From the NCBI GenBank assembly GCA_963817015.1, contig CAWFMV010000010.1, forward strand, positions 310,001-374,000: DNA of 64,000 nucleotides. Reading direction: 5' to 3'. This document shows positions 1-9,616 of the stretch, in pieces. The notes under the pieces were generated by a model, which searched no databases, had not been told where the DNA came from, and saw nothing but the letters and a program-made list of their open reading frames with translations. A program made the position numbers and the translations under genes. Position 1 is the stretch's first letter. Each line of letters opens with the position of its first letter. This stretch comes from VAZQ01 sp963817015 (GTDB lineage: Bacteria; Pseudomonadota; Alphaproteobacteria; Rhizobiales; Xanthobacteraceae).

Positions 1-377
1 CGAGTGGCCGCGCCGTCGGCATGACGACCTACATGAACGTCGACGCCAACAACCGCCACGTGGAGATCGGATCGACCTGGTACCGCAAGAGCGTCCAGCG
101 CACGACTCTGAACACTCAGTGCAAGCTGATGCTGCTCACGCACGCATTCGAGACGCTCGACTGCATCGCCGTCGAATTCCGGACCCACGCCTTCAATCAT
201 CAAAGCCGAAGGGCGATCGAGCGCCTTGGCGCGAAACTCGATGGCGTGTTGCGGAGCCATCAGATCGCCTCGAACGGCACGCTGCGCGACACCTATGTCT
301 ACAGCATCATTGCCAGCGAGTGGCCCACCGTGAAGGCTCATCTCACTTGGCAGATAGGCCGACCGCGAAGCGATTGA
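1..377 (+). CDS. GNAT family N-acetyltransferase, C-terminal part (cut by window start)
   Basis: The frame is open from base 3, so the gene begins outside the window. The visible ~125 residues match the C-terminal half of the RimJ/RimL-like GNAT fold. IGSTWY and the following helix (TQCKLMLLTHAFE) are the acetyl-CoA-binding turn and helix. NHQSRRAIERLGAKLDG is the typical N-x-x-S-x-x-x-I-E-x-x-G-F/A block, and a terminal strand carries RDTYVYSI. These enzymes acetylate proteins or small amines in the cytoplasm; the substrate cannot be read from sequence. It ends 10 bases before the convergent stop of the next gene. Family assignment is good, function unknown. Confidence 0.85.
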   Translation, partial: SGRAVGMTTYMNVDANNRHVEIGSTWYRKSVQRTTLNTQCKLMLLTHAFETLDCIAVEFRTHAFNHQSRRAIERLGAKLDGVLRSHQIASNGTLRDTYVYSIIASEWPTVKAHLTWQIGRPRSD

Positions 378-387
378 ACCGAAACGA

Positions 388-2729
388 TCAGCGCGTGCGG
401 CCGAGCGCGTGCTCGCCGAGGAGCTCGACGATCCGCTGCGGCGTGATCGGCGCTTCCGCGATGTGCACGCCGAACGGCTCGAGCGCATTCTCGACCGCCG
501 AAAGCAGCGCCGCGATCGCCGCGATGGTGCCGCCCTCGCCCGCCCCCTTGAGCCCGAGCGGATTGAGCGGGCTCGGCGTCTCCATGTGCAGCACTTCGAC
601 AGTCGGCGAATCGGTCGCGAGCGGCAGCAGATATTCGCCGAAATGCGTCGACATCGGCTGCGCCTGGTCGTCGTAGATCATGCGCTCGAAGAAGGCATTG
701 CCGACGCCGTGGATGACGCCGCCGACGATCTGGCCCTCGACCACCATCGGATTGATGACGGTGCCGCAGTCGTGCATCACCACGATAGCGCGTGACCGTC
801 ACCTGCCCGGTCTCGATGTCGACCTCGACCTCGGCGATGTGGGTGCCGTTCGAATAGGTCGACTGATCGGGCGTGAAGTGGCTGGTCGCCTCGAGCCCGG
901 GCGACAGGCCCGCCCGCCATCGAGAAGCCCGGCATGCCGACCGCACGCGCCGCGACCTCGCGGAAGCTGCGCTTCACGTCGGAGCCGGCGACCTTGGCGT
1001 AGCCGTTCTCCAGCACGATGTCCTGCTCGGCGACCTCCATCATCTGCGGCGGCGAACTGCTTGATCTTCTGCGCCACCTGCGCCGGAGGCGAGATGCACC
1101 GACGAGCCGGCATTGACCGCGGTGCGCGCCGCGAACGAGCCGACGCCGAGCCCGGTCGCGGCGGTGTCGGCGGTCACGATCGTGATGTCGTCGGGCGTGC
1201 AGCCGAAATGATCGGCGGCGATCTGCGCCAGCGTGGTCTTGTGCGACTGGCCCTGCGGGGTCGCGCCGGTATAGACGGTGAGCTTGCCGCTGGTCGACAC
1301 CCGCACGGTCGCGCTCTCGTAGGGGCCGAGCCCGGTGGCCTCCACCGCGTTGCCGATGCCGAGCCCGATGTAGCGGCCCTGCTCGCGCGCCTCGGCCTGC
1401 CGGGCGCGGAAGCCTTCGTAGTCGACGGCGTCGAGCGCGTCGCGCTGGCAGGTCGGATAGTCGCCGCTGTCGTAGGTGACCGGACGGCCGTCGCGAAAGA
1501 TGATGCCGACCTTGTAGGGCATCTGCTCGGGCGTGATGAAGTTGCGCCGCCGCACCTCGGCGCGGTCGAGCTTCATCTCGTGCGCCACCCGGTCCATCAG
1601 CCGTTCCATCACGACGGCGGCCTCCGGCCGGCCGGCGCCGCGCACCGGCGAGGTCGGCACCTTGTTGGTGAAGGCGACCGACACGTCGAGATGGAAGTTC
1701 GGAATGACATAGGGACCCGGCACCGAGGTGGCGGCGATCCAGGGCAGCACCACGCCCCACGGCATGTAGGCGCCGGCGTCGTGCATGAGCGTGCCGCGCA
1801 CGCCCAGGATGCGCGCGTCGGCGTCGACCGCGATCTCGACGTCCCAGTACTGGTCGCGCTCCTGCTGGGTCGAGAGAAAATTCTCGTGCCGGTCCTCGAT
1901 CCATTTGATCGGGCGGCGCATGCGCAAGCGCGGCGGCGGCGAGCGCGCCGTATTCGGCATAGAAGCTGCCCTTCGGGCCGAAGCCGCCGCCGACGTCGGG
2001 CGTGACGATGCGCAGCTGATGATCCGCCCAGTCCATCAGATCGAGCAGCACGCGCTTGTGGCGGTGCGGCCCTTGCGACGATACGTAGATGGTCAGCGCG
2101 TCGGTCGCCGGATCCGGCACCGCGATCATGCCGCGGCATTCCATGAAGAACGGCCCGCCGCGATGCTGGAAGATCTGTTCGCGGAACACATGCGGCGGCC
2201 TGCGCGAAGGCCGCATCGGCGTTGCCGACATTGATCGGGATGAAGGCGGCGAGATTGTTCGGCGAGCCGCGATGCGCGAGCGGCGCGCCCGGCTCGAGCC
2301 CCTGCGCGCAATCGGAGACCGCCGGCAGCGGCTCGAAATCGATCTCGACCAGCGCGGCGGCGTCCTCGGCGAGATAGCGGCTGTCGGCCACCACGATCGC
2401 GATCGGCTCGCCGACGAAGCAGACTTCGTCCTTGGCGAGGCAGTACGGCATGCAGCGCCTGCTTGATCGCCGGGCTCGGCACCAGCAGCGGCACGGTCTG
2501 CCGCTGCATCGATTCCGGCAGGTCGGCGTGGGTGAACACCGCATGCACGCCCGGCAGCGCCGAGCGCCGCGCGCTTGTCGATGCCGCGGATCGCGGCGTG
2601 CGCATGCGGGCTGCGCAGCACCACGGCATGCAGCATGCCGGGCAGCTTGATGTCGTCGACATAGCGGCCGCGGCCGGTGAGGAAGGCCGGGTCTTCCTTG
2701 CGCTTGACGCTCGCGCCGAACCAGCCCAT
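388..2729 (-). CDS. Xanthine dehydrogenase family protein, molybdopterin-binding large subunit (frameshifted)
   Basis: Reconstructed from several frames on the minus strand. The start at 2729 begins MGWFGASVKRKEDP, followed by the GRGRYVDDI block. Next come the molybdopterin-binding glycine segment DVGGGFGPKGSFYAEYGA, then SPVRGAGRPEAAVVMER, TAATGLGVGS, and the C-terminal DCGTVINP and GAGEGGTIAAI motifs. The ~780-residue reconstructed length equals the usual CoxL-family length. The RGAGRPE motif, not the AYRCSFR loop of form I CO dehydrogenase, means a hydroxylase of unknown substrate rather than true CO dehydrogenase. At least five frame changes are needed (near 785, 910, 1060, 1925, 2200 and 2455-2570). 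The start overlaps the stop of the FAD subunit by one base (TGATG), indicating translational coupling. No iron-sulfur subunit lies beside it. Confidence 0.85.
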
Positions 2730-3605
2730 CAGCCCTGCCCTCCCGCGCCCGCGGCCGCGCGTTCCAACGCCCGATAGGTCAGGACGCGGGCGAGATGCTT
2801 GCGATAGGCGGCGGTCACATAGGCATCGCTCATCGCCTCGAGCGCCTCGCGCCTCGATAGCGGCGGCGCGAAAAGCCTCATGCGCCGGGCTTCGCGCCCA
2901 CCAGCTGGCGCTCGGCTTCCGCGACCCGCACCGGCGCGGGGCCCAGCCCCGACACGCACAGCGCCGCCCGGTTGATCGCGCCATTGCGGTCGAGCGTGAC
3001 CAGGCAGCCGACCGCCGTGATCGCGAAATCGCCATGCCGGCGCGCGAACTCCTCGAACGCATAGCCATGGCCGGCGGGCCAGACTTGCAGCGTCGATGCC
3101 GGTGAGAAGCTCGCCGGGCTCGAGCGCGTTGGTCATGATCCCGCTCACCCAGTCCGCGATCTTGATCTCGCCGGCGGCCGCCACGGCTCGCGGCCTCCAG
3201 CACGCCGTCATGCAGCGCCGTCATGTTGACGAGCTCGGCCGAGGGATCGAGATGGCAGAGCGAGCCGCCGAAGGTGCCGCGATTGCGGGTCTGGCGATGG
3301 CCGACATGCTCGAGCGCTTCGTGCAGCGATCGGGAAGGCGCGTCGCCACGTCGGCGGAGAATTCGAGATCGCGCTGGCGCGTCATGGCGCCGAAGCGGCC
3401 GACGCCGTCCTCGATATCGATGTACGAGAGCGCCGCGATGCGGTTGAGATCGATCAGATGATCGGGCGCCACCACGCGGAAATTGAGCATCGGCATCAGC
3501 GACTGCCCGCCCGCGAGCGGCATGCGCGTTGTCGAGCCGGCCGATGAGGTCGGCTGCTTCCTCGATGGTGGTCGGATCGTGATAGACGAAGGGCGGCGGC
3601 TTCAT
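2729..3605 (-). CDS. FAD-binding (CoxM-like) subunit of molybdenum hydroxylase (frameshifted)
   Basis: Starts MKPPPFVYHDPTTIEEAADLI, the standard N-terminus of CoxM-type FAD subunits. It continues in other frames with LAGGQSLMPMLNFR (FAD pyrophosphate loop), LIDLNRI, and then NRGTFGGSLCHLDPSAE, the second FAD-contact motif. The C-terminal part contains AYRKHLARVLTYRALERA, the usual end of the family. Corrected length is about 291 residues, normal for the family. Four or so frame changes are needed (near 3185, 3085, 2885 and 3340-3525). It transfers electrons from the 2Fe-2S subunit to the acceptor, but the 2Fe-2S (CoxS-like) gene is missing here: the 124 bases between this start and the decarboxylase gene hold only a repeat. 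It must borrow one from elsewhere, or the locus is degraded. Confidence 0.82.
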
Positions 3606-3632
3606 GTTTCACTGAAGTCGAGCGCACATACT

Positions 3633-3705
3633 CCGTTCATTCCCGCGCAAGCGGGAATCGCAGCGATCAAGCGTTCTGGGTCCCCGCTTGCGCGGGGACG
3701 ATCGG
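3633..3705. repeat. Paired-palindrome repeat, copy 1
   Basis: Two palindromes in tandem: attcccgc-gcaa-gcgggaat followed about 20 bases later by gtccccgc-ttgc-gcggggac. The outer left end reads ccgttc. This is one of five copies of the same design in the window (others at 6562, 24427, 31475 and 54913). Spurious ORFs through it translate to PRASGDP or PRKRGP strings. It lies between the FAD-subunit start and the upstream decarboxylase stop, so it would form hairpins in that intergenic RNA. Confidence 0.85.
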
Positions 3706-3729
3706 AGAGGGCGTAGCGATGCAATGTCA

Positions 3730-5393
3730 TTATTCCTTCACCTTGCGCGCGGGTGTTTCCGGCTTGAGGCCCGCGCGCTGGCGCGCGAGCGTCTCCGCGC
3801 CGGTCTCTTCCCAGGTGCCGCTCACCGCGCGCTCCGCCCAGGTGTCCCAGCGCTCGATCCAGTCGCCGAGCGAATAGCCGTGCCACGGCTGCTTGAGCGT
3901 GATCGGCGGCAGGCCGAGCTTGCGCCCACAGCGCCTGCGCACGCTCCATGAATTCCTTCTTGGGCAGCGCGAGCGGCGCCATCGGGCCCTTCATGGTGGC
4001 GTCGATCAGGAGCTTCGAGCCGAGCCCGCGGTCGCCATATTGCGAGCCCTGCACGCCGCCGTGATAGGGCGAGATGTGCACGTCCTCGATCGGATTGCAG
4101 CGATAGGCGATCGACCACATCACCGCGTCGAGATTGTCCGGGATCGATGTCCTCGCTCACCGCGATGACGATCTTGCCGGCGATGGCGTTGAGGCTCGCG
4201 GCGCCATGCAGGCCGCGCCAGACCTCGGTGCGCGGCGTGCCGGCGGCGTATTGCACGAAGATCACCGGCCGCAGATTGGTGAGCGGCTCGTGCATGACGA
4301 CGCGGCGGACGCCGCGGATCGACAGCGTGTCCGCAGATGCGCGAGATACAGCGGCTCGTAGGCGACCTTCTTGACCAGGCTCGATTCGCTCGGCGTCACC
4401 TGGCTGATGATCGAGGCGAACACCGGATTGCGCCGGTGCGTGATCGCGGTCACCTGCATCGGCATGTTGAAGGCTTCGAGCGCCACATAGCCGTTGCTTT
4501 CGCCGAACGGCGCTTCGGGCTCGAGCTTCTCGGGATCGATCAGGCCTTCGATCACGATCTCGGCATCGGCCGGCACGTCGAGATCGATGGTCACGCATTT
4601 GGTCACCGGGATCGGCCGGCCGGCGAGCCCGCCCGCGACGCCGAGCTCGTCGAGATCGTCCTCGAGCTTCTGCGCGCCGGTGAACATCACCACCGGCGCG
4701 GCGCCGATCACGATCGCGATCGGCATCGGCTGTCTTGCGCTTGTTGTGCTTCGACCCAGTGCAGATAGCCGCCGGCCCCGCCCGCGCGCGCCACCATGCG
4801 CACCACCAGCGCGGTCGGTCGCCTTCAGCGCCGCCCGATAGGTGCCGCCGTTCTGGATGCCGGAGTCCGGGATCCTTGGTGACGCAGAACGTCGCGGTGA
4901 GATAGGGCGCGGAGTCGAAGCCCGGCGTCGAGACCGGCACCGGCAGGAGCTTGAGCCCGCCGTCCGGCTTGCGCAGATCGTCGCCCTTGATGACGACCTC
5001 CTGGCAGCGCGGCGCGTTGGTCCGCACCGGCGGGATCGGATGCGCGATCGCCTCGATCCAGGCGCTGCCGATCTCCTCGACCGGCGCGCCGCATGCCGAG
5101 CGAATAGATCTCGGCCGAGGCCGCGATCGCGCCGACCACGACCGGCATGTCGTAGCGCCGGCCGGTTGCAGTCGACCACATTGGTGAACAGGAAGGCGCG
5201 CCGCTCCGCCTCCGGGAATGCCGCCGATGAACTGCAGCCGCACCAGCGGATGCAGCTCGGTGTCCTTGTTGACCGGATGATCGATCCGCACCAGGAGGCC
5301 CTTGGCCTCGAGGTCGGCGAGGTGCTCCTGCAGGTCGAGCCGCGGCTCGCTCCCGAGAGCGCTTTCCTTCGCCGCTGCCGCGATATCGTCCAT
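3730..5393 (-). CDS. UbiD family (de)carboxylase (frameshifted)
   Basis: UbiD-family enzymes use prenylated FMN for reversible decarboxylation of aromatic or unsaturated acids in the cytoplasm. The start MDDIAAAAKES at 5393 follows a strong GGAGGA ribosome site. Pieces in three frames give the full family order: LQEHLADLEAKGLLVRI, then FLFTNVVD, then DSGIQNGGTYRAAL (the N-x-G-x-Y-R prFMN/metal block), FGESNGYVALE (catalytic Glu loop), and SIAYRCNP with GSKLLIDAT near the end. Corrected length is ~553 residues. The last ~60 residues (LPPITLKQPWHGYSLGD) are family-typical. Breaks lie near 5215, 5165, 5100, 4875, 4820, 4740, 4335, 4140 and 3930. It is the nearest upstream partner of the molybdenum hydroxylase genes, so a shared aromatic or heterocyclic pathway is plausible but unproven. 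Confidence 0.87.
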
Positions 5394-5450
5394 CCGGTTT
5401 CCTCCGCCTCGTTGCCGGCGCCAATACAGCATGGATCGCCGCGGCCAGTC

Positions 5451-5499
5451 ACCCCTCACCCCACCCCCTCCCGTTGGGAGAGGGAGCCCCGCCGTGCCG
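5451..5499. repeat. C-rich repeat (ctcaccccac...gggagagggagcc), copy 1
   Basis: Reads acccctcaccccaccccctc then a small hairpin ctcccgttgggag and agggagccccgccgtgccg. The same element recurs at 13967-14021 in the same orientation and at 13903-13945 inverted. It sits just upstream of the decarboxylase ribosome site, between it and the next gene. It may contribute a hairpin, but there is no T-run to call it a terminator. Confidence 0.75.
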
Positions 5500-5539
5500 T
5501 CATCAAAGCCCGTGCCTAGAATCTCCGCCGCACAAACAA

Positions 5540-6561
5540 CTAGTTCAGGGGGTAGAGCCCCCTCACCTTCTCCAGGATCGCGGGCGGCACGTTGGCAACT
5601 TCCTCGATCAGCTTCTGCAGCTCCTCGCCGCTGAGCGGGCCGAGGTCGAGCTTCTGCGCGTCGAGATCGGCGATGAACTCGGGGTCCTTGACCATGGCGT
5701 CGAAGGCCCGCCGCAACGCCTGAATGCGATCCGCCGGCGTGTCGGGGGTGGAGAGGATGAAGCGCCCGACATCGCTCGCATTGGCGAAGAAGCGCAACGC
5801 CAGCACCTCCTCGTTGGTGCGGCCCAATTCGACTGCGGTCGGAACGTCGGGCAGCTCGGGATGCCGCTGGAGACCGTATTGCACCAGGATGTTGATGGTC
5901 TTGTCGCGCAGCTGCCTGGCGGCGCGCGACTTCACGCCCTCCCAGGTGGTCGAATGCCCTTCGACCTCGCCGCGCTCCATGGCGAGCATCGCTTCCGCCG
6001 ATCCGGCGTAGCCCATGACAAGCTTGAACTTCGTGCCGACGAGATGATTGAGCATGGTCGGATAGACCGCGACCGTGGAGCTGCGGCCGGTCGCGCCCAG
6101 CACCGCCTCGCGCTCCATCGCGTCCTTGATGGTCTTCACGGGCGACGAGGCGTTCATGAAGGTCACGTTCGGCGTCGCCGCCAGCCGGCCGATCCAGTTG
6201 AACTGCGCCGCCTTGAAGCGGACGTTGGCGGCTCCGAGCTTCTCCTCGAGCGGCGCGGTCGGCACGATCAGGCCGAGCGTGGTGCCGTCCTTCGGCGCGA
6301 CGTTGAAGATGTGGTTGGCAGCCACGAGGCTGCCGCCGCCCGGCATGTTGCGCGGAATGACCGTTGGATTGCCGGGGATGTGCTTGCCGATGTGGCGCGC
6401 CACCGCGCGCGCATAGAAGTCATTGGCGCCGGCCGGCGGATAGCCGATGACCACGTTGATGGTCTTGCCGCGGTAGAAATTCTCGATCGACTGGGCGTTG
6501 GCGAGTGTCGGGATGCAGCGAAGGCAAGCAGGCCGACAAATGCGCTGGCGCTTCGCCTCAA
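5540..6561 (-). CDS. TctC/Bug-type solute-binding protein 1
   Basis: Periplasmic receptor of the tripartite tricarboxylate transporter family, which binds small carboxylates or related compounds in a Venus-flytrap fold. From 6454 onward the frame is clean. It reads VIGYPPAGANDFYARAVARH, then HIPGNPTVIPRNMPGGG, and PKDGTTLGL, the family's beta-alpha-beta ligand motifs. The signal peptide is split by a frame change near 6510: SASAFVGLLAFAAS in one frame and TLANAQSIENFYRGK in the next. I place the start at a TTG (6561) at the edge of a repeat because no better ATG is visible, so the start is uncertain. It is a close paralogue of the next gene (6703-7739), suggesting tandem duplication. No TctA or TctB gene is nearby. 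Confidence 0.85.
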
Positions 6562-6656
6562 CCGTTCGTCCCCGCGAAAGCGGGGACCCAGACCAACAAA
6601 CATATCGACCTCACACAGTTAACAGTCTGGATTCCCGCTTGCGCGGGAATGAACGG
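6562..6656. repeat. Paired-palindrome repeat, copy 2
   Basis: Outer ends are ccgttc and gaacgg. The left palindrome is gtccccgc-gaaa-gcggggac and the right one attcccgc-ttgc-gcgggaat, about 46 bases apart. It is a hybrid of the two palindrome types. It lies in the short gap between the two tandem binding-protein genes and may even provide the first bases of the upstream one. Confidence 0.88.
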
Positions 6657-6702
6657 AATTTGCAGCTCGACCAGAGCAAAACATCACTAGCACGGTTCGG
6701 AT

Positions 6703-7739
6703 TCAGTTCAGCGGATAGATCGCCTTGACCTTCTCGATGATCGTCGGGCGAGACGGCGCCGACCTCGGCGACGAGCTTCTGCAGCTCCTCGCCGGTCATG
6801 GGCGCGAGCTCGACGCGCTGCGCCTTCAGCTCGGCCACGAAGGCCGGATCCTGCGTGGTCGCATCGAAGGCGCGGCGCAGCGCCGTGATGCGCTCGGCCG
6901 GCGTATCGGGCGTCGAGAGGATCATCTTGCCGACCTCGGTCGCATTGGCGACGATCCGCAGGATCTGCTTCTCCTCGTCGTTGCGGCCGAGCTCCCACGA
7001 CATCGGAACGTCCGGCAGCTCCGGATGGCGCTTGAGCGCGTATTGCACGAGCGCGCGTGACCTTCTTCTCGCTGAGCCACTCCGGATGAACCGCGCGCAC
7101 GACCTCGAGGCTGGTCGAATGGCCCTCGACCTCGCCGCGCTCCATCGCCAGCATCGCGGTGCTCGAGCTCTGATAGCCCATGACCAGCTTGAACTTGGTG
7201 CCGATCACGTTGCTCAGCACCGCCGGATAGATGGCGACCGTGGAGCTGCGGCCGCTCGCGCCCAGCACCACCTCGCGCGTGAAGGTGTCCTGGATGGTCT
7301 TCACCGGCACGCTGTTCATGACGAAGGTCATGTTCACGCCTGCCGCCACCCGGCCGATCCAGTTGAAGCCGGCCGACTTGAACATGACATTGGGCGCGCC
7401 GAGCCGCTCCTCGAGCGGAATGGTCGCCGCGATCAAGGCGAGCGTGGTGCCGTCCTTGGGCGCCACGTTGAACACATGATTGGCCGCAACCAGGCTGCCG
7501 CCGCCCGGCATGTTGCGCGGCACGACGGTCGGATTGCCCGGAATATGCTTGCCGATGTGGCGCGCGACCGAGCGGGCATAGATGTCGTTGCTGCCGCCGG
7601 TCGGATAGCCGATGACCATGCTCAGCGTCTTGCCGCGATAGAAGCTCTCGACCGATTGGGCCTGTGCGCCTGCCGGCAGCAACAGGAACGCGAGGCTCCA
7701 ACCGAGGACGTGACAAGCTCTTTCCGGCAAACGCAGCAT
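6703..7739 (-). CDS. TctC/Bug-type solute-binding protein 2
   Basis: Starts MLRLPERACHVLG after an AAGGAT ribosome site, with a hydrophobic core LAFLLLPAGA and a signal-peptidase site after AQAQ. The mature N-terminus SVESFYRGKTLSMVIGYPTG and HIPGNPTVVPRNMPGGG match the previous gene closely. A frame change near 7060 separates the N-terminal two thirds from the part reading LVQYALKRHPELPDVP. A second, near 6748, restores the natural end TIIEKVKAIYPLN and a TGA at 6703. The corrected length of ~345 residues is slightly above the family norm because of the long leader. Ligand unknown. The 200 bases upstream separate it from the divergent metallopeptidase-like pair. Confidence 0.86.
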
Positions 7740-7941
7740 GAGGCGAGATCCTTGCGAGACGCCCACCTTATCGCAAATAGAGCCGTCGCAATAAAGCCGC
7801 ACCACTGCCGCACCACGACTCGCCGCACCTGATGGCGTCTGGCCCAGGTAGGAATGTTGTAAGCAGAGTTCCCGGCCGTTATCATGCCGTCCATGCGGGC
7901 CCATATCGGCCGCAACGATCAACCGCAAAGGGACCCTGCCG

Positions 7942-8766
7942 ATGAGATGGACGCTGGCCGCAGCGGCACTGGCCTGCGCCGTCATGCCGACGCTATCCGC
8001 GCGGCCGCTGGTCGCACAGGACCTGCGCGTGTCCCAGGTCGATATCGTCTATCGGGAGCCGAAGGAGCCCGCGCTGCAGCCGATCTATGAGCGGCTGAAG
8101 AAGCGCCAGGTGCTGGAGGATCTGCAGCAGTTTCTGTCGCCCTTGAAGCTGCCCCGCAAGCTGATCGTGCGGCTCGACGAATGCGGCGCCGCCACCGTCC
8201 ATTTCCAGCCCGGCGGGCCCGTCACCGTCTGCTACGAGTATATCGAGGAGGTCGAGCGCATCGCCTACGGGCCGTTGCGGCCCGACATGATCGCCGGCGC
8301 GTTCGTCCAGGAGCTGCTGCACGAGGTGGCGCGCGGCGTGTTCGATGTGCTCAACGTGCCGATCTGGGGCCGCGTCTCGGATGCGGCCGACAACTTTGCC
8401 GCCTACGTCATGCTGCAGTTCGGCAAGGATGTGGCGCTGCGGACGGTGCGCGGCACGCACTTGTTCTTCGGCGCCATCGCCATCTTCGGCTCCGATGCCT
8501 CGCCGGCCGATGTGCGCAGCAGCGCCGCGCAGCGCAACTTCAACACCATCTGCATCGCCTACGGCGGCGACCCGACGACCTTCAACGACATCGTCGATGT
8601 CGACGATCGGTTCACCCCGCTGCCGCAGGCGCGCCGCGGCGTCTGCCGGCAGGAATATGAAGCTGTCCGCAAGTCCTTCGACCGCTACATCAGGCGCCAT
8701 GTCGATGAGGCCAAGCTCGCCAAGGTGCGATCGATGGACTGGCTGCGGCCGGACGATGGACGCTGA
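7942..8766 (+). CDS. DUF4344-type metallopeptidase-like protein with degenerate zinc motif
   Basis: A 274-residue secreted protein. The signal peptide LAAAALACAVMPTLSA is followed by the DUF4344 block REPKEPALQPIYERLK and LQQFLSPLKLPRKL. In this family a HELGH zinc motif is expected after the segment IAGAFVQELL. Here it reads H127-E-V-A-R131, so the second zinc histidine is an arginine. The downstream glutamate ligand region reads GRVSDAADN (from residue 144) where the neighbour has GHEEDAADQ. Catalysis by the usual mechanism is therefore unlikely. It sits 2 bases upstream of a paralogue with an intact site (8769-9612). A pseudo-enzyme partner or regulatory subunit is an inference. Confidence 0.8.
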   Translation: MRWTLAAAALACAVMPTLSARPLVAQDLRVSQVDIVYREPKEPALQPIYERLKKRQVLEDLQQFLSPLKLPRKLIVRLDECGAATVHFQPGGPVTVCYEYIEEVERIAYGPLRPDMIAGAFVQELLHEVARGVFDVLNVPIWGRVSDAADNFAAYVMLQFGKDVALRTVRGTHLFFGAIAIFGSDASPADVRSSAAQRNFNTICIAYGGDPTTFNDIVDVDDRFTPLPQARRGVCRQEYEAVRKSFDRYIRRHVDEAKLAKVRSMDWLRPDDGR

Positions 8767-8768
8767 GC

Positions 8769-9612
8769 ATGGCGATCTTGGCTCGAAGCATCGCGATCGT
8801 GATCCTTGCTCTCGTCGTCATGACGGCAACGCCGGCCGAGAGCGCAGCCGCAGCTCATCGGCAGCATTGAATTCGAATACGGCGCGGCCACGGAATCTGA
8901 AAACGCCGACATGCGCGAGCGGCTGATGAGCCGCCGCACGCTCGAGGAACTGGTGCAGTTCCTGTCACCGCTCAAGCTGCCGCAGAAGCTGCGGATCGTC
9001 ACCGAGGAGTGCCCCGCACGCAGTGCCGAGAACGCATTCTATTCGACGACAACGTCGACGATCACCATCTGCTACCAATACGTCAGCCTGTTCGCGCGCT
9101 ACGCGGCGGATCCGGACATGCTGCCGGGCTTCACGCGCGAGGAGATTTTCGTCGGCTCGTTCCTGAGCACGGTGCTGCATGAGCTCGGCCATGCCGTGTT
9201 TCATCTGCTCGACATCGCGGTGTTCGGACACGAGGAGGACGCCGCCGACCAGATCGCCACGTTCGTGATGCTGCAGTTCGGCCCCGACGTCGCCCGCACC
9301 ACCATCAAGGGGGCGGCCTACAAGTGGTTCAAGGCGGCGATCAGCCGCCCGGCGACCTATTACGACACGCATGGCACGCCCGCACAGCGCTATTACAACA
9401 CGCTCTGCATTGCCTATGGCGGCCAGCCCAACACATTTCGCGATCTCGCGGGCGGCGGGCTTCTCCCGCGCTCACGCATCGAGGCGTGCGCGCTCGAATA
9501 CGCCCAGGTCCGGCGCGCCTTCGAGGAGACCGTGCTGCCTCATGTCGACCGGGAATTGCTCAACCAGGTCCTAGCGCGGCGTTGGCTGCGCGCCGGCGAC
9601 GGGGCGCGCTAA
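8769..9612 (+). CDS. DUF4344 domain metallopeptidase, intact zinc site (one frameshift)
   Basis: The start ATG at 8769 lies 2 bases after the stop of the degenerate paralogue. The signal peptide MAILARSIAIVILALVVMTA breaks near 8850, where one extra base puts a false stop in frame. Removing it joins AAQLIGSIEFEYGAA to RERLMSRRTLEELVQFL. The zinc motif is H137-E-L-G-H141, and the distal acidic cluster EED begins at residue 155 within GHEEDAADQ, as expected of a gluzincin-like site. The C-terminal half contains YYNTLCIAYGGQPNTF, a block shared with the paralogue. Corrected length is 280 residues. It is a probable periplasmic metalloprotease; substrate unknown. Confidence 0.8.
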
Positions 9613-9616
9613 ACGC

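Noticed and set aside
388..2729. Aerobic carbon monoxide dehydrogenase (form I)
   Set aside because: The AYRCSFR active-site loop is absent (RGAGRPE instead; FRAPC in the second locus), so I call both loci molybdenum hydroxylases of unknown substrate.
777..3605. A 942-residue open frame on the minus strand
   Set aside because: It is a mosaic of true segments of the FAD and large subunits and of out-of-frame GC-rich sequence; the two families appear in order only when frames are switched.
3602..4123. ORFs with PRASGDP, FPRKRES or SPRKRGP strings around the repeats
   Set aside because: These strings are translations of the paired-palindrome repeat and recur at each copy; they do not represent proteins.
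7740..7985. N-terminal extension of the binding protein at 6703-7739
   Set aside because: The extension has no leader-like character, whereas MLRLPERACHV at 7739 has a ribosome site and begins a clear signal peptide.
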